Made by a program: the position numbers and the translations under genes
Shown: piece by piece, positions 7,236-14,303 of the stretch
Layout of the letters: each line of letters opens with the position of its first letter
How positions within the stretch are numbered: position 1 is the first letter of the stretch
Notes under the pieces: model-generated
Told to the model about the DNA's origin: nothing
What the model saw: only the letters and a program-made list of their open reading frames with translations
The model's database searches: none
Source of the DNA: Bacteroidota bacterium
GTDB lineage: Bacteria > Bacteroidota > Bacteroidia > Chitinophagales > Chitinophagaceae
Reading direction: 5' to 3'
Assembly: GCA_023433345.1 (NCBI GenBank)
Contig: JAEZDA010000093.1
Location: forward strand, 1-28,609
DNA: 28,609 nt

Positions 7236-10200
7236 ATGTCAGCAAAAAAGCAACCGGCAAAGGCGCTCCAGTTCAGCCGCCAGTTTACAAAGGAAGGTGT
7301 GAGCCCCTACGATATGTTCGAATACGATTACCGCACTTCGGTAATTAAAAACCCTACGGGTGAAGTTGTTTTTCAAATGGACAATGTAGAGGTGCCGAAA
7401 CAATGGAGCCAGATCGCTACTGACATACTCGCTCAAAAATATTTCCGTAAGGCGGGTGTTCCTCAGCCAAACGGAACCACCGGAAGGGAAACTTCCGTGA
7501 AACAGGTTGCTCACCGTATGGCACATTGCTGGCGTGTTTGGGGTGAAAGAAATAATTACTTTTCATCGGCTGACGATGCCCAAATTTTTTATGAAGAACT
7601 TGTTTACTCTATATTGAACCAGGCCTGCGTTCCGAACAGTCCGCAGTGGTTTAACACCGGCCTTCATGAAGTGTACGGTATCACCGGGAAGCCGCAAGGT
7701 CACTATTTTGTTGACCAGGCAGACGGCAAACTGAAAAAATCAACTTCTGCATATGAACGCCCTCAACCGCACGCATGTTTTATTTTAAGCGTGGATGATG
7801 ACCTGGTTAACGATGGCGGTATTATGGACCTGTGGGTTCGTGAGGCAAGGATATTCAAATATGGTTCAGGGGTTGGTACCAACTTCAGCAGCATTCGTGG
7901 CGAAGGTGAAAAACTCAGCGGTGGCGGTACTTCCAGCGGATTGATGAGCTTTTTGAAAATAGGTGACCGTGCTGCAGGCGCCATTAAAAGCGGCGGTACA
8001 ACAAGGCGTGCTGCAAAAATGGTTTGCCTGGATCTTGATCACCCTGAAATAGTTGAATTCGTAAACTGGAAGGTGGGCGAGGAAGATAAAGTTGCAGCCC
8101 TGATCGCGGCCGGTTATTCCAGCGATTACGAAGGAGAGGCATACCGCACAGTGAGCGGACAAAACAGTAACAATTCCGTACGCATTCCCAACAGCTTTTT
8201 TAAAACGCTTGATGCCGATGGAGATTGGGAATTGAAGGCCCGCAGCGATGGTCACACGATGAAAAAAGTAAGGGCGAAAGATTTGTGGAAGCAGATCAAT
8301 TATGCGGCATGGCGTTGTGCTGATCCCGGAACGCAATACGACACCACTATCAATGAGTGGCACACCTGCCCTGAAGGTGGCCCGATAAGAGCGTCTAACC
8401 CCTGCAGTGAGTATATGTTCCTCGACAATACTGCCTGCAACCTTGCAAGCGTGAACCTTCGCAGGTTCTTTAATGAAGATCAGAATACTTTTGATGTTAC
8501 AGGCTTTGAATACACATGCCGCCTCTGGACAGTTGTGCTGGAAATATCTGTATTGATGGCGCAATTCCCCTCAAAAGAAGTTGCACAATTAAGTTATGAC
8601 TATCGCACGCTTGGTCTCGGCTATGCAAACCTCGGCAGCATGCTAATGGTTAGCGGAATCGCCTACGACAGCGAGGAAGCTCGTGGCATTGCAGGAGCGA
8701 TCACTGCGATAATGACCGGTATTTCTTACAAAACCTCTGCTGAAATGGCCGCATTCCTTGGCACATTCAGCAAGTATGAAAAAAACAGGAAGCACATGCT
8801 TCGTGTAATGCGCAATCACCGCGCGGCTGCATATGATGCCATGGACGCTTACGAAGGCATTGAAATAAAGCCTCAGGGTATCAATGCAAAGTATTGCCCT
8901 GACTACCTGATGAAATCTGCCACGAAAGCCTGGGACGATGCTGTTCGTCTCGGTGAACAATTCGGCTATCGCAATGCGCAAACAACAGTAATAGCTCCAA
9001 CCGGCACGATCGGTTTAGTGATGGATTGCGATACTACCGGTGTTGAGCCCGATTTCGCCCTTGTGAAATTTAAGAAACTCAGCGGTGGCGGTTATTTCAA
9101 AATCATCAACCAGAGTGTACCACAGGCTTTGCGTAATCTGAAATACAACGAGAAACAAATTGAGGATATTGTAAATTATGCAAAAGGCCATGCCACATTG
9201 AAAGGTGCGCCTTATGTAAACGAAGAGTCCCTTCTCTCTAAAGGATTCCTTCCTGAAGAGATCAGCAAGCTTAATGCAGCGATGGGCAGTGCTTTTGAGA
9301 TAGGCTTCGTGTTCAATGTGTTTACGCTTGGTGAAGCCTGCTTGAAACGTCTGGGATTTAAGGCGGAGGAATACAATGATTTTGGGTGGAACCTGCTTGA
9401 AGCACTTGGATTTACCGAAGAGCAAATTGAGGCTGCTAACATTTATGTATGCGGAACAATGACAGTAGAAGGTGCTCCTCATCTGAAAGATGAACATCTG
9501 CCAGTGTTTGATTGTGCAAACAAATGCGGCGCAACCGGTGAGCGATATATACACGCTCACGGGCACATTCGTATGATGGCAGCGGCGCAACCTTTCCTGA
9601 GCGGCGCAATCAGCAAAACCATCAATCTCCCTAACGAGGCAACAGAAGCGGATATCGCCGATTCATACAGGCTTAGCTGGGAACTTGGCTTGAAAGCGTG
9701 TGCGCTTTATCGTGATGGATCGAAACTCAGCCAGCCGCTGAGCAACAAATCAGATAAGAAGAAAAAATCTGTTGATACTGAAGAAACAAAACAAACTGAA
9801 GTTGACTCAACCTCTGCCTCACTGGTGGACATGGGAAAACTTACTATCGAAGAACTGCTGGAAGAAGTGAACAAACGCGTTCAAAGCAGTGAAGACACAT
9901 CATTGAAACGCCAATTGGCGAGAATCGTTGAACGCCGGACTCTTCCATCTAAGCGTTTTGGATATACTCAAAAAGCCAAGATCAACGGGCAGGCATTATT
10001 CATTCGCACAGGAAATTATTCTGATGGCACGCTCGGTGAAATTTTCATCGACATGGCCAAGGAAGGTGCAACCATGCGCAGTATGCTGAACTGCTTTGCC
10101 ATAGCGGTTTCCATTGGGCTTCAATATGGAGTTCCGCTGGAAGAGTATGTAGAAAAATTTGTATTCACAAGGTTCGAGCCTGCCGGAATGGTTGATCACC

Positions 10201-10574
10201 CGAATATCAAAACAACCACATCTATTATCGACTTTATGTTCAGGTGCCTCGCATACGATTATCTCGGTCGCACTGATCTTGTTCACGTATTGGATAAACC
10301 AGAAGTGGAAAATCTTGGAAACCAGCCTTGGGATGAAGAAACTCCTACTATCGGAGAACGTAAGCATGAATTAAGTGATGTTCGTTTGGTAAGCCCTCAG
10401 CCAACCGCCTATAAAGCTTCAACGAATGCAAAACCTGCTATGGATTCTGTTAGCCAGGCAAATAAAGTAATGCAAGGAGATGCTCCTGCCTGTAATGTTT
10501 GTGGTCACATCACCGTTCGTAGCGGTACATGTTATAAATGTTTGAATTGCGGCAACAGCCTTGGTTGCAGCTAA
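7236..10574 (+). CDS. nrdJ: Vitamin B12-dependent (class II) ribonucleoside-diphosphate reductase
   Basis: 1112 residues. Class II RNR makes deoxyribonucleotides using adenosylcobalamin and needs no oxygen. Active-site residues fit the family: Cys181 in PHACFILS, N388-P-C390-S-E392 carrying the thiyl-radical cysteine, and Cys401 in NTACNLAS. The allosteric/loop segment with KYGSGVGTN and GGTTRRAAKM lies between. A charged linker (about 835-865, KKKKSVDTEETK) joins the catalytic part to a TSCPD domain (about 895-1025). The C-terminal tail carries Cys1086, 1089, 1099, 1102, 1105 and 1111, a zinc-ribbon-like, redox-shuttling tail. No nrdA or nrdB is visible nearby. A strong terminator follows the stop. 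The DnaA-like boxes upstream suggest cell-cycle-linked control (inference). Confidence 0.97.
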   Translation: MSAKKQPAKALQFSRQFTKEGVSPYDMFEYDYRTSVIKNPTGEVVFQMDNVEVPKQWSQIATDILAQKYFRKAGVPQPNGTTGRETSVKQVAHRMAHCWRVWGERNNYFSSADDAQIFYEELVYSILNQACVPNSPQWFNTGLHEVYGITGKPQGHYFVDQADGKLKKSTSAYERPQPHACFILSVDDDLVNDGGIMDLWVREARIFKYGSGVGTNFSSIRGEGEKLSGGGTSSGLMSFLKIGDRAAGAIKSGGTTRRAAKMVCLDLDHPEIVEFVNWKVGEEDKVAALIAAGYSSDYEGEAYRTVSGQNSNNSVRIPNSFFKTLDADGDWELKARSDGHTMKKVRAKDLWKQINYAAWRCADPGTQYDTTINEWHTCPEGGPIRASNPCSEYMFLDNTACNLASVNLRRFFNEDQNTFDVTGFEYTCRLWTVVLEISVLMAQFPSKEVAQLSYDYRTLGLGYANLGSMLMVSGIAYDSEEARGIAGAITAIMTGISYKTSAEMAAFLGTFSKYEKNRKHMLRVMRNHRAAAYDAMDAYEGIEIKPQGINAKYCPDYLMKSATKAWDDAVRLGEQFGYRNAQTTVIAPTGTIGLVMDCDTTGVEPDFALVKFKKLSGGGYFKIINQSVPQALRNLKYNEKQIEDIVNYAKGHATLKGAPYVNEESLLSKGFLPEEISKLNAAMGSAFEIGFVFNVFTLGEACLKRLGFKAEEYNDFGWNLLEALGFTEEQIEAANIYVCGTMTVEGAPHLKDEHLPVFDCANKCGATGERYIHAHGHIRMMAAAQPFLSGAISKTINLPNEATEADIADSYRLSWELGLKACALYRDGSKLSQPLSNKSDKKKKSVDTEETKQTEVDSTSASLVDMGKLTIEELLEEVNKRVQSSEDTSLKRQLARIVERRTLPSKRFGYTQKAKINGQALFIRTGNYSDGTLGEIFIDMAKEGATMRSMLNCFAIAVSIGLQYGVPLEEYVEKFVFTRFEPAGMVDHPNIKTTTSIIDFMFRCLAYDYLGRTDLVHVLDKPEVENLGNQPWDEETPTIGERKHELSDVRLVSPQPTAYKASTNAKPAMDSVSQANKVMQGDAPACNVCGHITVRSGTCYKCLNCGNSLGCS

Positions 10575-10601
10575 AGATTTACCCATACTAACCGCTTCTT
10601 A

Positions 10602-10634
10602 TAAAGCCACTTCTCCGGAAGTGGTTTTTCTTTT
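10602..10634 (+). terminator. Rho-independent terminator after nrdJ
   Basis: CCACTTC (10607-10613), tetraloop TCCG, GAAGTGG (10618-10624), then TTTTTCTTTT. It is a seven-pair perfect stem followed by a T tract, 33 bp beyond the nrdJ stop. Confidence 0.9.
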
Positions 10635-10658
10635 ACAAGCTTTCTGCATTTTTAGAGA

Positions 10659-10666
10659 TAATTTTG
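10659..10666 (+). promoter_or_regulatory. -7 element (TAATTTTG) for the exported beta-rich protein
   Basis: TAATTTTG followed by CAG matches TAnnTTTG and the C that follows it at the other promoters in this window. It lies 24 bases before the chosen ATG at 10691. No clear TTTG -33 element is seen at the usual spacing. Confidence 0.4.
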
Positions 10667-10690
10667 CAGAAACCTAACCACCAAAACACC

Positions 10691-11245
10691 ATGCTCAGAA
10701 TACTTACGATAGTATCAGTCATTTTATTTCAGTCATTTTTCTCCTACTCCCAAATTGAAATTTCTCACCTAAAAAGAGAAAAGGAAAAAGGGAGATTCGG
10801 ATGGGGAGGCTCTCTTCACCTCGGCGTACCAATAAGCGCGAAATCGTCTGTTACCGGAGATATAGGATTTATTCTTGCAGACAAAGATGAAAACGATAAG
10901 AGCTATGTGATCGTTCCAGGATCATTGGGTTATCGCTATTATCTGAAAGCTGAAGGAAGCACCTTCTTTTTTGAACCACAGGCCGGCTACTGCTGGGGAG
11001 GAACCGATTATATAAGGCAGGATGAAAACGGCCAGGATATTTACGAGATTACAAATGGTGAAGGTAAACCCGTTTATGAAGAATCTAAAGGCTTCCTCGC
11101 GGGAATGAATGTTGGATACCACTTCGCCGGAAAATTTCCTTTTGATATTGCGATACGTTACCAAAGGGTTTTTGTTTCGGTTGACCCATCCATCAATGCT
11201 TTTTCACTCCGGTTCTCCGGGGCTATCAGGAAGAAGAAAAAGTAA
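10691..11245 (+). CDS. Exported protein, outer-membrane beta-barrel-like
   Basis: 184 residues from ATG 10691. A TTG nine codons earlier would lie inside the promoter element, so I prefer the ATG. The first 20 residues (MLRILTIVSVILFQSFFSYS) form a signal peptide. The rest alternates glycine/aromatic stretches typical of amphipathic beta strands (GWGGSLHLGVPIS, VTGDIGFILADKD, LGYRYYLKAEGSTFFFEPQAGYCWGG, FLAGMNVGYHFAGKFPFDIAIRYQRVF), as in small outer-membrane beta-barrel proteins. It ends in a lysine run (RKKKK). I do not recognise a specific family. It sits alone between the nrdJ terminator and the glyS promoter. Confidence 0.7.
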   Translation: MLRILTIVSVILFQSFFSYSQIEISHLKREKEKGRFGWGGSLHLGVPISAKSSVTGDIGFILADKDENDKSYVIVPGSLGYRYYLKAEGSTFFFEPQAGYCWGGTDYIRQDENGQDIYEITNGEGKPVYEESKGFLAGMNVGYHFAGKFPFDIAIRYQRVFVSVDPSINAFSLRFSGAIRKKKK

Positions 11246-11293
11246 ACATGTACAGTTGAAGTTTTCAGCTGTTCCAAACTTCCCGCGACAAAC

Positions 11294-11301
11294 TATCTTT
11301 G
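11294..11301 (+). promoter_or_regulatory. -7 element (TATCTTTG) directly before glyS
   Basis: TATCTTTG followed by CACCC, with only 7 bases between the element and the glyS ATG. A start site at the usual distance would make the mRNA leaderless or nearly so. No convincing -33 TTTG was found. Confidence 0.5.
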
Positions 11302-11308
11302 CACCCTT

Positions 11309-12760
11309 ATGGCCAATAACGCTCAGCAATTCCAGGACATCATAGCTCATTGCAAGGAGTATGGATTTATTTTTCAATCCTCAGAACTATATGATGGATT
11401 AAGTGCCGTATACGACTACGGGCAGATGGGTGCACAACTCAAGAAAAATCTCCGCGACGAATGGTGGAAGTTTATGACGCAATTGCAGGATAACATAGTG
11501 GGCATCGATGCGGCGATCTTTATGCATCCCACCACCTGGAAGGCAAGCGGTCACGTTGACAATTTCAGCGACCCAATGATCGATAACAAGGATAGTAATA
11601 AAAGATACCGTGTAGATCATTTGCTGGAAGGATACGCAGAATCATTAGGTGAAGCCGAGGCGCAATCGCTTCTCGAAAATGTAGATCAATTGTTGGCGAC
11701 TAATGATTTTGACGGCTTAAAAAAATTGATTGAGAAGAACAACGTAAAATGCTCGGTAAGTAACACCTGCAACTGGACTGACATCAGACAGTTCAATCTC
11801 ATGTTCAGCACACAAATGGGAAGTATTGCGGGAGAAGCAGACACCATTTATCTAAGACCTGAAACTGCACAAGGCATATTTGTAAACTTTCTCAATGTGC
11901 AGAAAACAGGAAGGATGAAAATTCCTTTTGGTATTGCACAAACGGGAAAAGCATTTCGGAATGAGATCGTTGCGCGCCAGTTCATCTTTCGTATGCGGGA
12001 GTTCGAACAAATGGAAATGCAATTCTTTGTACGTCCGGGTTCCCAGTTAGAATGGTATAATCACTGGAAATCTGAAAGAAAGAAATGGCTTGTTGATCTT
12101 GGCATCCCGGAAGAAAAGCTTCGCTATCACGACCATGTGAAGCTTGCTCACTATGCTGATGCTGCAGTAGATATTGAATTTGAATTTCCATTCGGCTGGA
12201 AAGAACTCGAAGGCATTCACAGTCGCACTGATTTCGATCTTAAACAACACCAGGAGTACAGCCGTAAGAAGATACAATACTTCGACAATGACCTTAACGA
12301 AAACGGGAAGCCGGTAGGAAATTACATTCCGTATGTTGTTGAAACATCCATTGGATTAGATCGTCTGTTCCTAACCGTTATCAGCCTCGCCTACCAGGAA
12401 GAAAAATGGACAAAGGAAGATGGAACTGAAGATGGACGCGTGGTGTTGAAAATTCCCGCCAGGATAGCACCAATGAAACTTGCAATACTTCCGTTGCTAA
12501 AAAAAGATGGTCTTCCCGAGATCGCGCGTGAATTAATGAATGATTGCAAACCTCACTTTCATTGTTTCTATGAGGAAAAAGACGCGATCGGTAAACGTTA
12601 CCGCCGCATGGATGCGATAGGCACGCCGTTCTGCGTAACGATCGATCACCAGACAAAAGAAGATCAGACCGTAACCATACGATACCGTGATGATATGCGC
12701 CAGGAGCGGATCCCGATTTCATCGGTTAGGGAGACGGTGGAAAAGATGATCAGAAAATAG
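11309..12760 (+). CDS. glyS: Glycyl-tRNA synthetase, dimeric (archaeal/eukaryal-type)
   Basis: 483 residues, class II aminoacyl-tRNA synthetase charging tRNA-Gly. This is the single-chain alpha2 type, not the bacterial alpha2beta2 GlyQ/GlyS. It opens with YGFIFQSSELYDGLSAVYDYG, which forms the glycine-specific N-terminal part. Motif 2 is FRNEIVARQFIFRMREFEQME and motif 3 is ETSIGLDRLF. The C-terminal anticodon-binding domain begins near RIAPMKLAILPLL. The start MANNAQQFQDII matches the usual N-terminus. It is convergent with the flavoprotein reductase; an inverted heptamer repeat fills the 85-bp gap. Confidence 0.98.
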   Translation: MANNAQQFQDIIAHCKEYGFIFQSSELYDGLSAVYDYGQMGAQLKKNLRDEWWKFMTQLQDNIVGIDAAIFMHPTTWKASGHVDNFSDPMIDNKDSNKRYRVDHLLEGYAESLGEAEAQSLLENVDQLLATNDFDGLKKLIEKNNVKCSVSNTCNWTDIRQFNLMFSTQMGSIAGEADTIYLRPETAQGIFVNFLNVQKTGRMKIPFGIAQTGKAFRNEIVARQFIFRMREFEQMEMQFFVRPGSQLEWYNHWKSERKKWLVDLGIPEEKLRYHDHVKLAHYADAAVDIEFEFPFGWKELEGIHSRTDFDLKQHQEYSRKKIQYFDNDLNENGKPVGNYIPYVVETSIGLDRLFLTVISLAYQEEKWTKEDGTEDGRVVLKIPARIAPMKLAILPLLKKDGLPEIARELMNDCKPHFHCFYEEKDAIGKRYRRMDAIGTPFCVTIDHQTKEDQTVTIRYRDDMRQERIPISSVRETVEKMIRK

Positions 12761-12767
12761 CTTTTTT

Positions 12768-12843
12768 AGTCGGTAGTCGCTAGTCAATAGAATGAGGTAC
12801 AGTTTCACGACTACAGACTACAGACTACAGTCTACAGACTAAT
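12768..12843. repeat. Inverted heptamer-phased repeat between convergent genes
   Basis: The left part has three 7-mers AGTCGGT, AGTCGCT and AGTCAAT (12768-12788). The right part has GACTACA three times, then GTCTACA and GACTAAT (12809-12843). The two halves are approximate reverse complements, so the array can fold into a long imperfect hairpin with about 20 bases of loop. It occupies nearly the whole gap between the 3' ends of glyS and the convergent flavoprotein gene, where it could act as a bidirectional terminator or a barrier (inference). Confidence 0.75.
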
Positions 12844-12845
12844 CT

Positions 12846-13592
12846 CTATCCATATAACTCCTGGTGAATGCATTTCCGGTCGAAACCCAATTCCTGGATC
12901 CTTCTTTTGGCTTCATCGATCATGTCTTTCCAACCACAAACATAAAATGAGGCGCCACATTCATCAACTGAGCCGGCTTTGGTTTCATTTTGTTGGAGCA
13001 ACTCTTCATAAACAGCATGCACATACCCGCGCTTTCCCTGCCAATCTTCGCGCGATAGAACAGGAATGTAGTGAAACTGCGAAATGCGTTGGGAAAGTTC
13101 TTGCATTTCATCGTAGTAAAGAAGGTTGCCGCGCGTACGTGTTCCGAAAATGAGATAGATGGATCGGTGCGGAATATTGTTAATAAGCAGGTGATGAAGC
13201 ATGCTTCGGAAAGGAGCTATACCTGTACCTGTGCAAATGAAATAAAGATCTTTTTCTATAGAGGATGGAAGCGTAAACACTCCTGATGGTCCGCGATATT
13301 GAACCTCAGAACCAACTATAAAATTTTCGAACATATAATGTGTGCCCTGACCATCCTGGAGAAGTACGATGCATAATTCAAAACCGTTGGTGCCGTCGGG
13401 CCAGCTTGCAATAGAATAACTGCGCCATCTCTTGTTTGGTTTTTCATGAATGGGCAGATCGAGGGTAACAAACTGTCCTGGTTTGAAGTCGAACCGTTCT
13501 AACTCCGGTACGGCAAAATAAAATCGCTTTGTACCTTCTGCTTCTTCTTCAATGCGAGTGACTACTGCAATGCGCCAGGGTTCTACAGGCAT
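12846..13592 (-). CDS. Ferredoxin-NADP+ reductase-like FAD-binding oxidoreductase
   Basis: 248 residues with the two-domain FNR fold. The FAD domain carries RSYSIAS (57-63), the R-x-Y-S/T flavin motif. The NAD(P) domain carries GTGIAPFRSML (122-132) and a late FYVCGWKDMIDEAK with the conserved Cys-Gly. No [2Fe-2S] domain is attached, so it needs a separate electron partner such as ferredoxin or flavodoxin. It resembles stand-alone ferredoxin/flavodoxin-NADP reductases; the exact partner is unknown. A near-consensus TATCTTTC lies about 20 bases before its ATG. It is convergent with glyS. Confidence 0.9.
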   Translation of the reverse strand: MPVEPWRIAVVTRIEEEAEGTKRFYFAVPELERFDFKPGQFVTLDLPIHEKPNKRWRSYSIASWPDGTNGFELCIVLLQDGQGTHYMFENFIVGSEVQYRGPSGVFTLPSSIEKDLYFICTGTGIAPFRSMLHHLLINNIPHRSIYLIFGTRTRGNLLYYDEMQELSQRISQFHYIPVLSREDWQGKRGYVHAVYEELLQQNETKAGSVDECGASFYVCGWKDMIDEAKRRIQELGFDRKCIHQELYG

Positions 13593-13645
13593 ATTCTAAG
13601 TTTATAGAAAGATACTGCCTTCGTATAGAAGTAAAAAGTATTTTA

Positions 13646-13677
13646 ATTTGATGATTTGGGGATTTGATGATTTGGTG
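13646..13677. repeat. Octamer-phased ATTTGnnG repeat
   Basis: Four consecutive 8-mers are read: ATTTGATG, ATTTGGGG, ATTTGATG and ATTTGGTG. The theme matches the weaker array at 1923-1962. It lies in the 711-bp gene-free stretch upstream of mfd. Confidence 0.65.
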
Positions 13678-13769
13678 ATGTTTGGCAGGGCGAGGCATTT
13701 TGGAAAGGAGTTCAACTAATAAACCAATCAACGGAAACACCATCGGCGAAGCATTATTTACATGATTCC

Positions 13770-14155
13770 GTCTCGCTTCGGCCTACCCTAAGTTTTCCGC
13801 CTGACGGCGTGTGAATATTTGTACGCCTGCTTTGGAAAGCAAGCTTGCCACGCAGTCGCCAACAAATACTCTGCACTTTGTGCAAGGACTTGCCCCGATA
13901 GCTATCGGGATGCGTTAGGGATTATTTTCAATGATCCCCTGGAGCTGCGTTTTTACCCAAATCCTTTTCGCCTTCGGCGCGGATATTTATTTGCCCGCTT
14001 TGAAAAGCAAGCTTTTCACGCAGTCAATTATAAATATCCTGCACTTCGTGCAAAGGCTTTGTGACTGTGCGTTAGGGATTGGCAGGCCTACCATGTAGGC
14101 CAGAAAGCCCGACCCCGGCCACGCGACCGCGTGCGTCGGGGGAACGCCCAATCTG
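13770..14155. repeat. Two-copy, hairpin-rich intergenic repeat
   Basis: Two diverged copies, about 157-168 bp apart, share the same order of parts. These are a CGCCnnnGGCG hairpin (about 13799 and 13969), a GAAAAGC/GCTTTTC-type hairpin, CACGCAGTC, a GCACTTnGTGC hairpin (13873 and 14041), and the 13-mer TGCGTTAGGGATT (13911-13923 and 14068-14080). Copy 1 has an extra perfect palindrome CCCGATAGCTATCGGG (13894-13909). Copy 2 continues into a branched structure (14069-14147). The short open frames here are translations of the repeat and show no protein family. The remainder of 13593-14303 holds an octamer array, a heptamer array and the mfd promoter. Confidence 0.75.
14069..14147 (+). ncRNA. Branched structured element (candidate RNA or REP-like repeat)
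   Basis: Closing stem GCGTT (14069-14073) / AACGC (14143-14147). Inside it lie hairpin GGCCTAC-CAT-GTAGGCC (14085-14101) and hairpin CCCGAC (14108-14113) / GTCGGG (14135-14140), with an inner CACGCG-AC-CGCGTG (14120-14133). I recall similar intergenic elements, with GTTAGGGAT at one end and AAGCCCGAC...AACGCCC at the other, from other Bacteroidota, but cannot confirm a named family. It could be a transposable palindromic repeat rather than an RNA gene. Confidence 0.45.
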
Positions 14156-14241
14156 CATCGAAATTTGTAACTATTTGTGGAGAAGGGCGAAAGATCAGAA
14201 AAAAATAGCGGCCAAAAGTTCTGTTGCAATCCGATAATTAC

Positions 14242-14269
14242 GAACTCTAAACTATGAACTACAGACTAA
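14242..14269. repeat. Heptamer-phased nnACTnn repeat
   Basis: Four consecutive 7-mers are read: GAACTCT, AAACTAT, GAACTAC and AGACTAA. This is the complement theme of the TAGTTnn array at 6080-6107. It ends 16 bases before the mfd -7 element. Confidence 0.5.
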
Positions 14270-14284
14270 CTTCCAGCTATATCG

Positions 14285-14292
14285 TATCTTTG
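14285..14292 (+). promoter_or_regulatory. -7 element (TATCTTTG) before mfd
   Basis: TATCTTTG followed by CGCC, 11 bases before the mfd ATG at 14304. This implies a leader of only a few bases. No clear -33 TTTG was found. Confidence 0.5.
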
Positions 14293-14303
14293 CGCCGCAT
14301 TAC

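Noticed and set aside
7866..8564. 232-codon minus-strand frame inside nrdJ, and others such as 9015-9590, 14721-15209 and 19896-20525
   Set aside because: They lie wholly opposite well-recognised genes (nrdJ, mfd, gyrB), show no family motifs and have composition expected from the complementary strand.
13819..14229. Open frames of about 80 codons on both strands in the hairpin-rich region
   Set aside because: They follow the repeat copies and hairpins; no start context, promoter or family similarity supports them.
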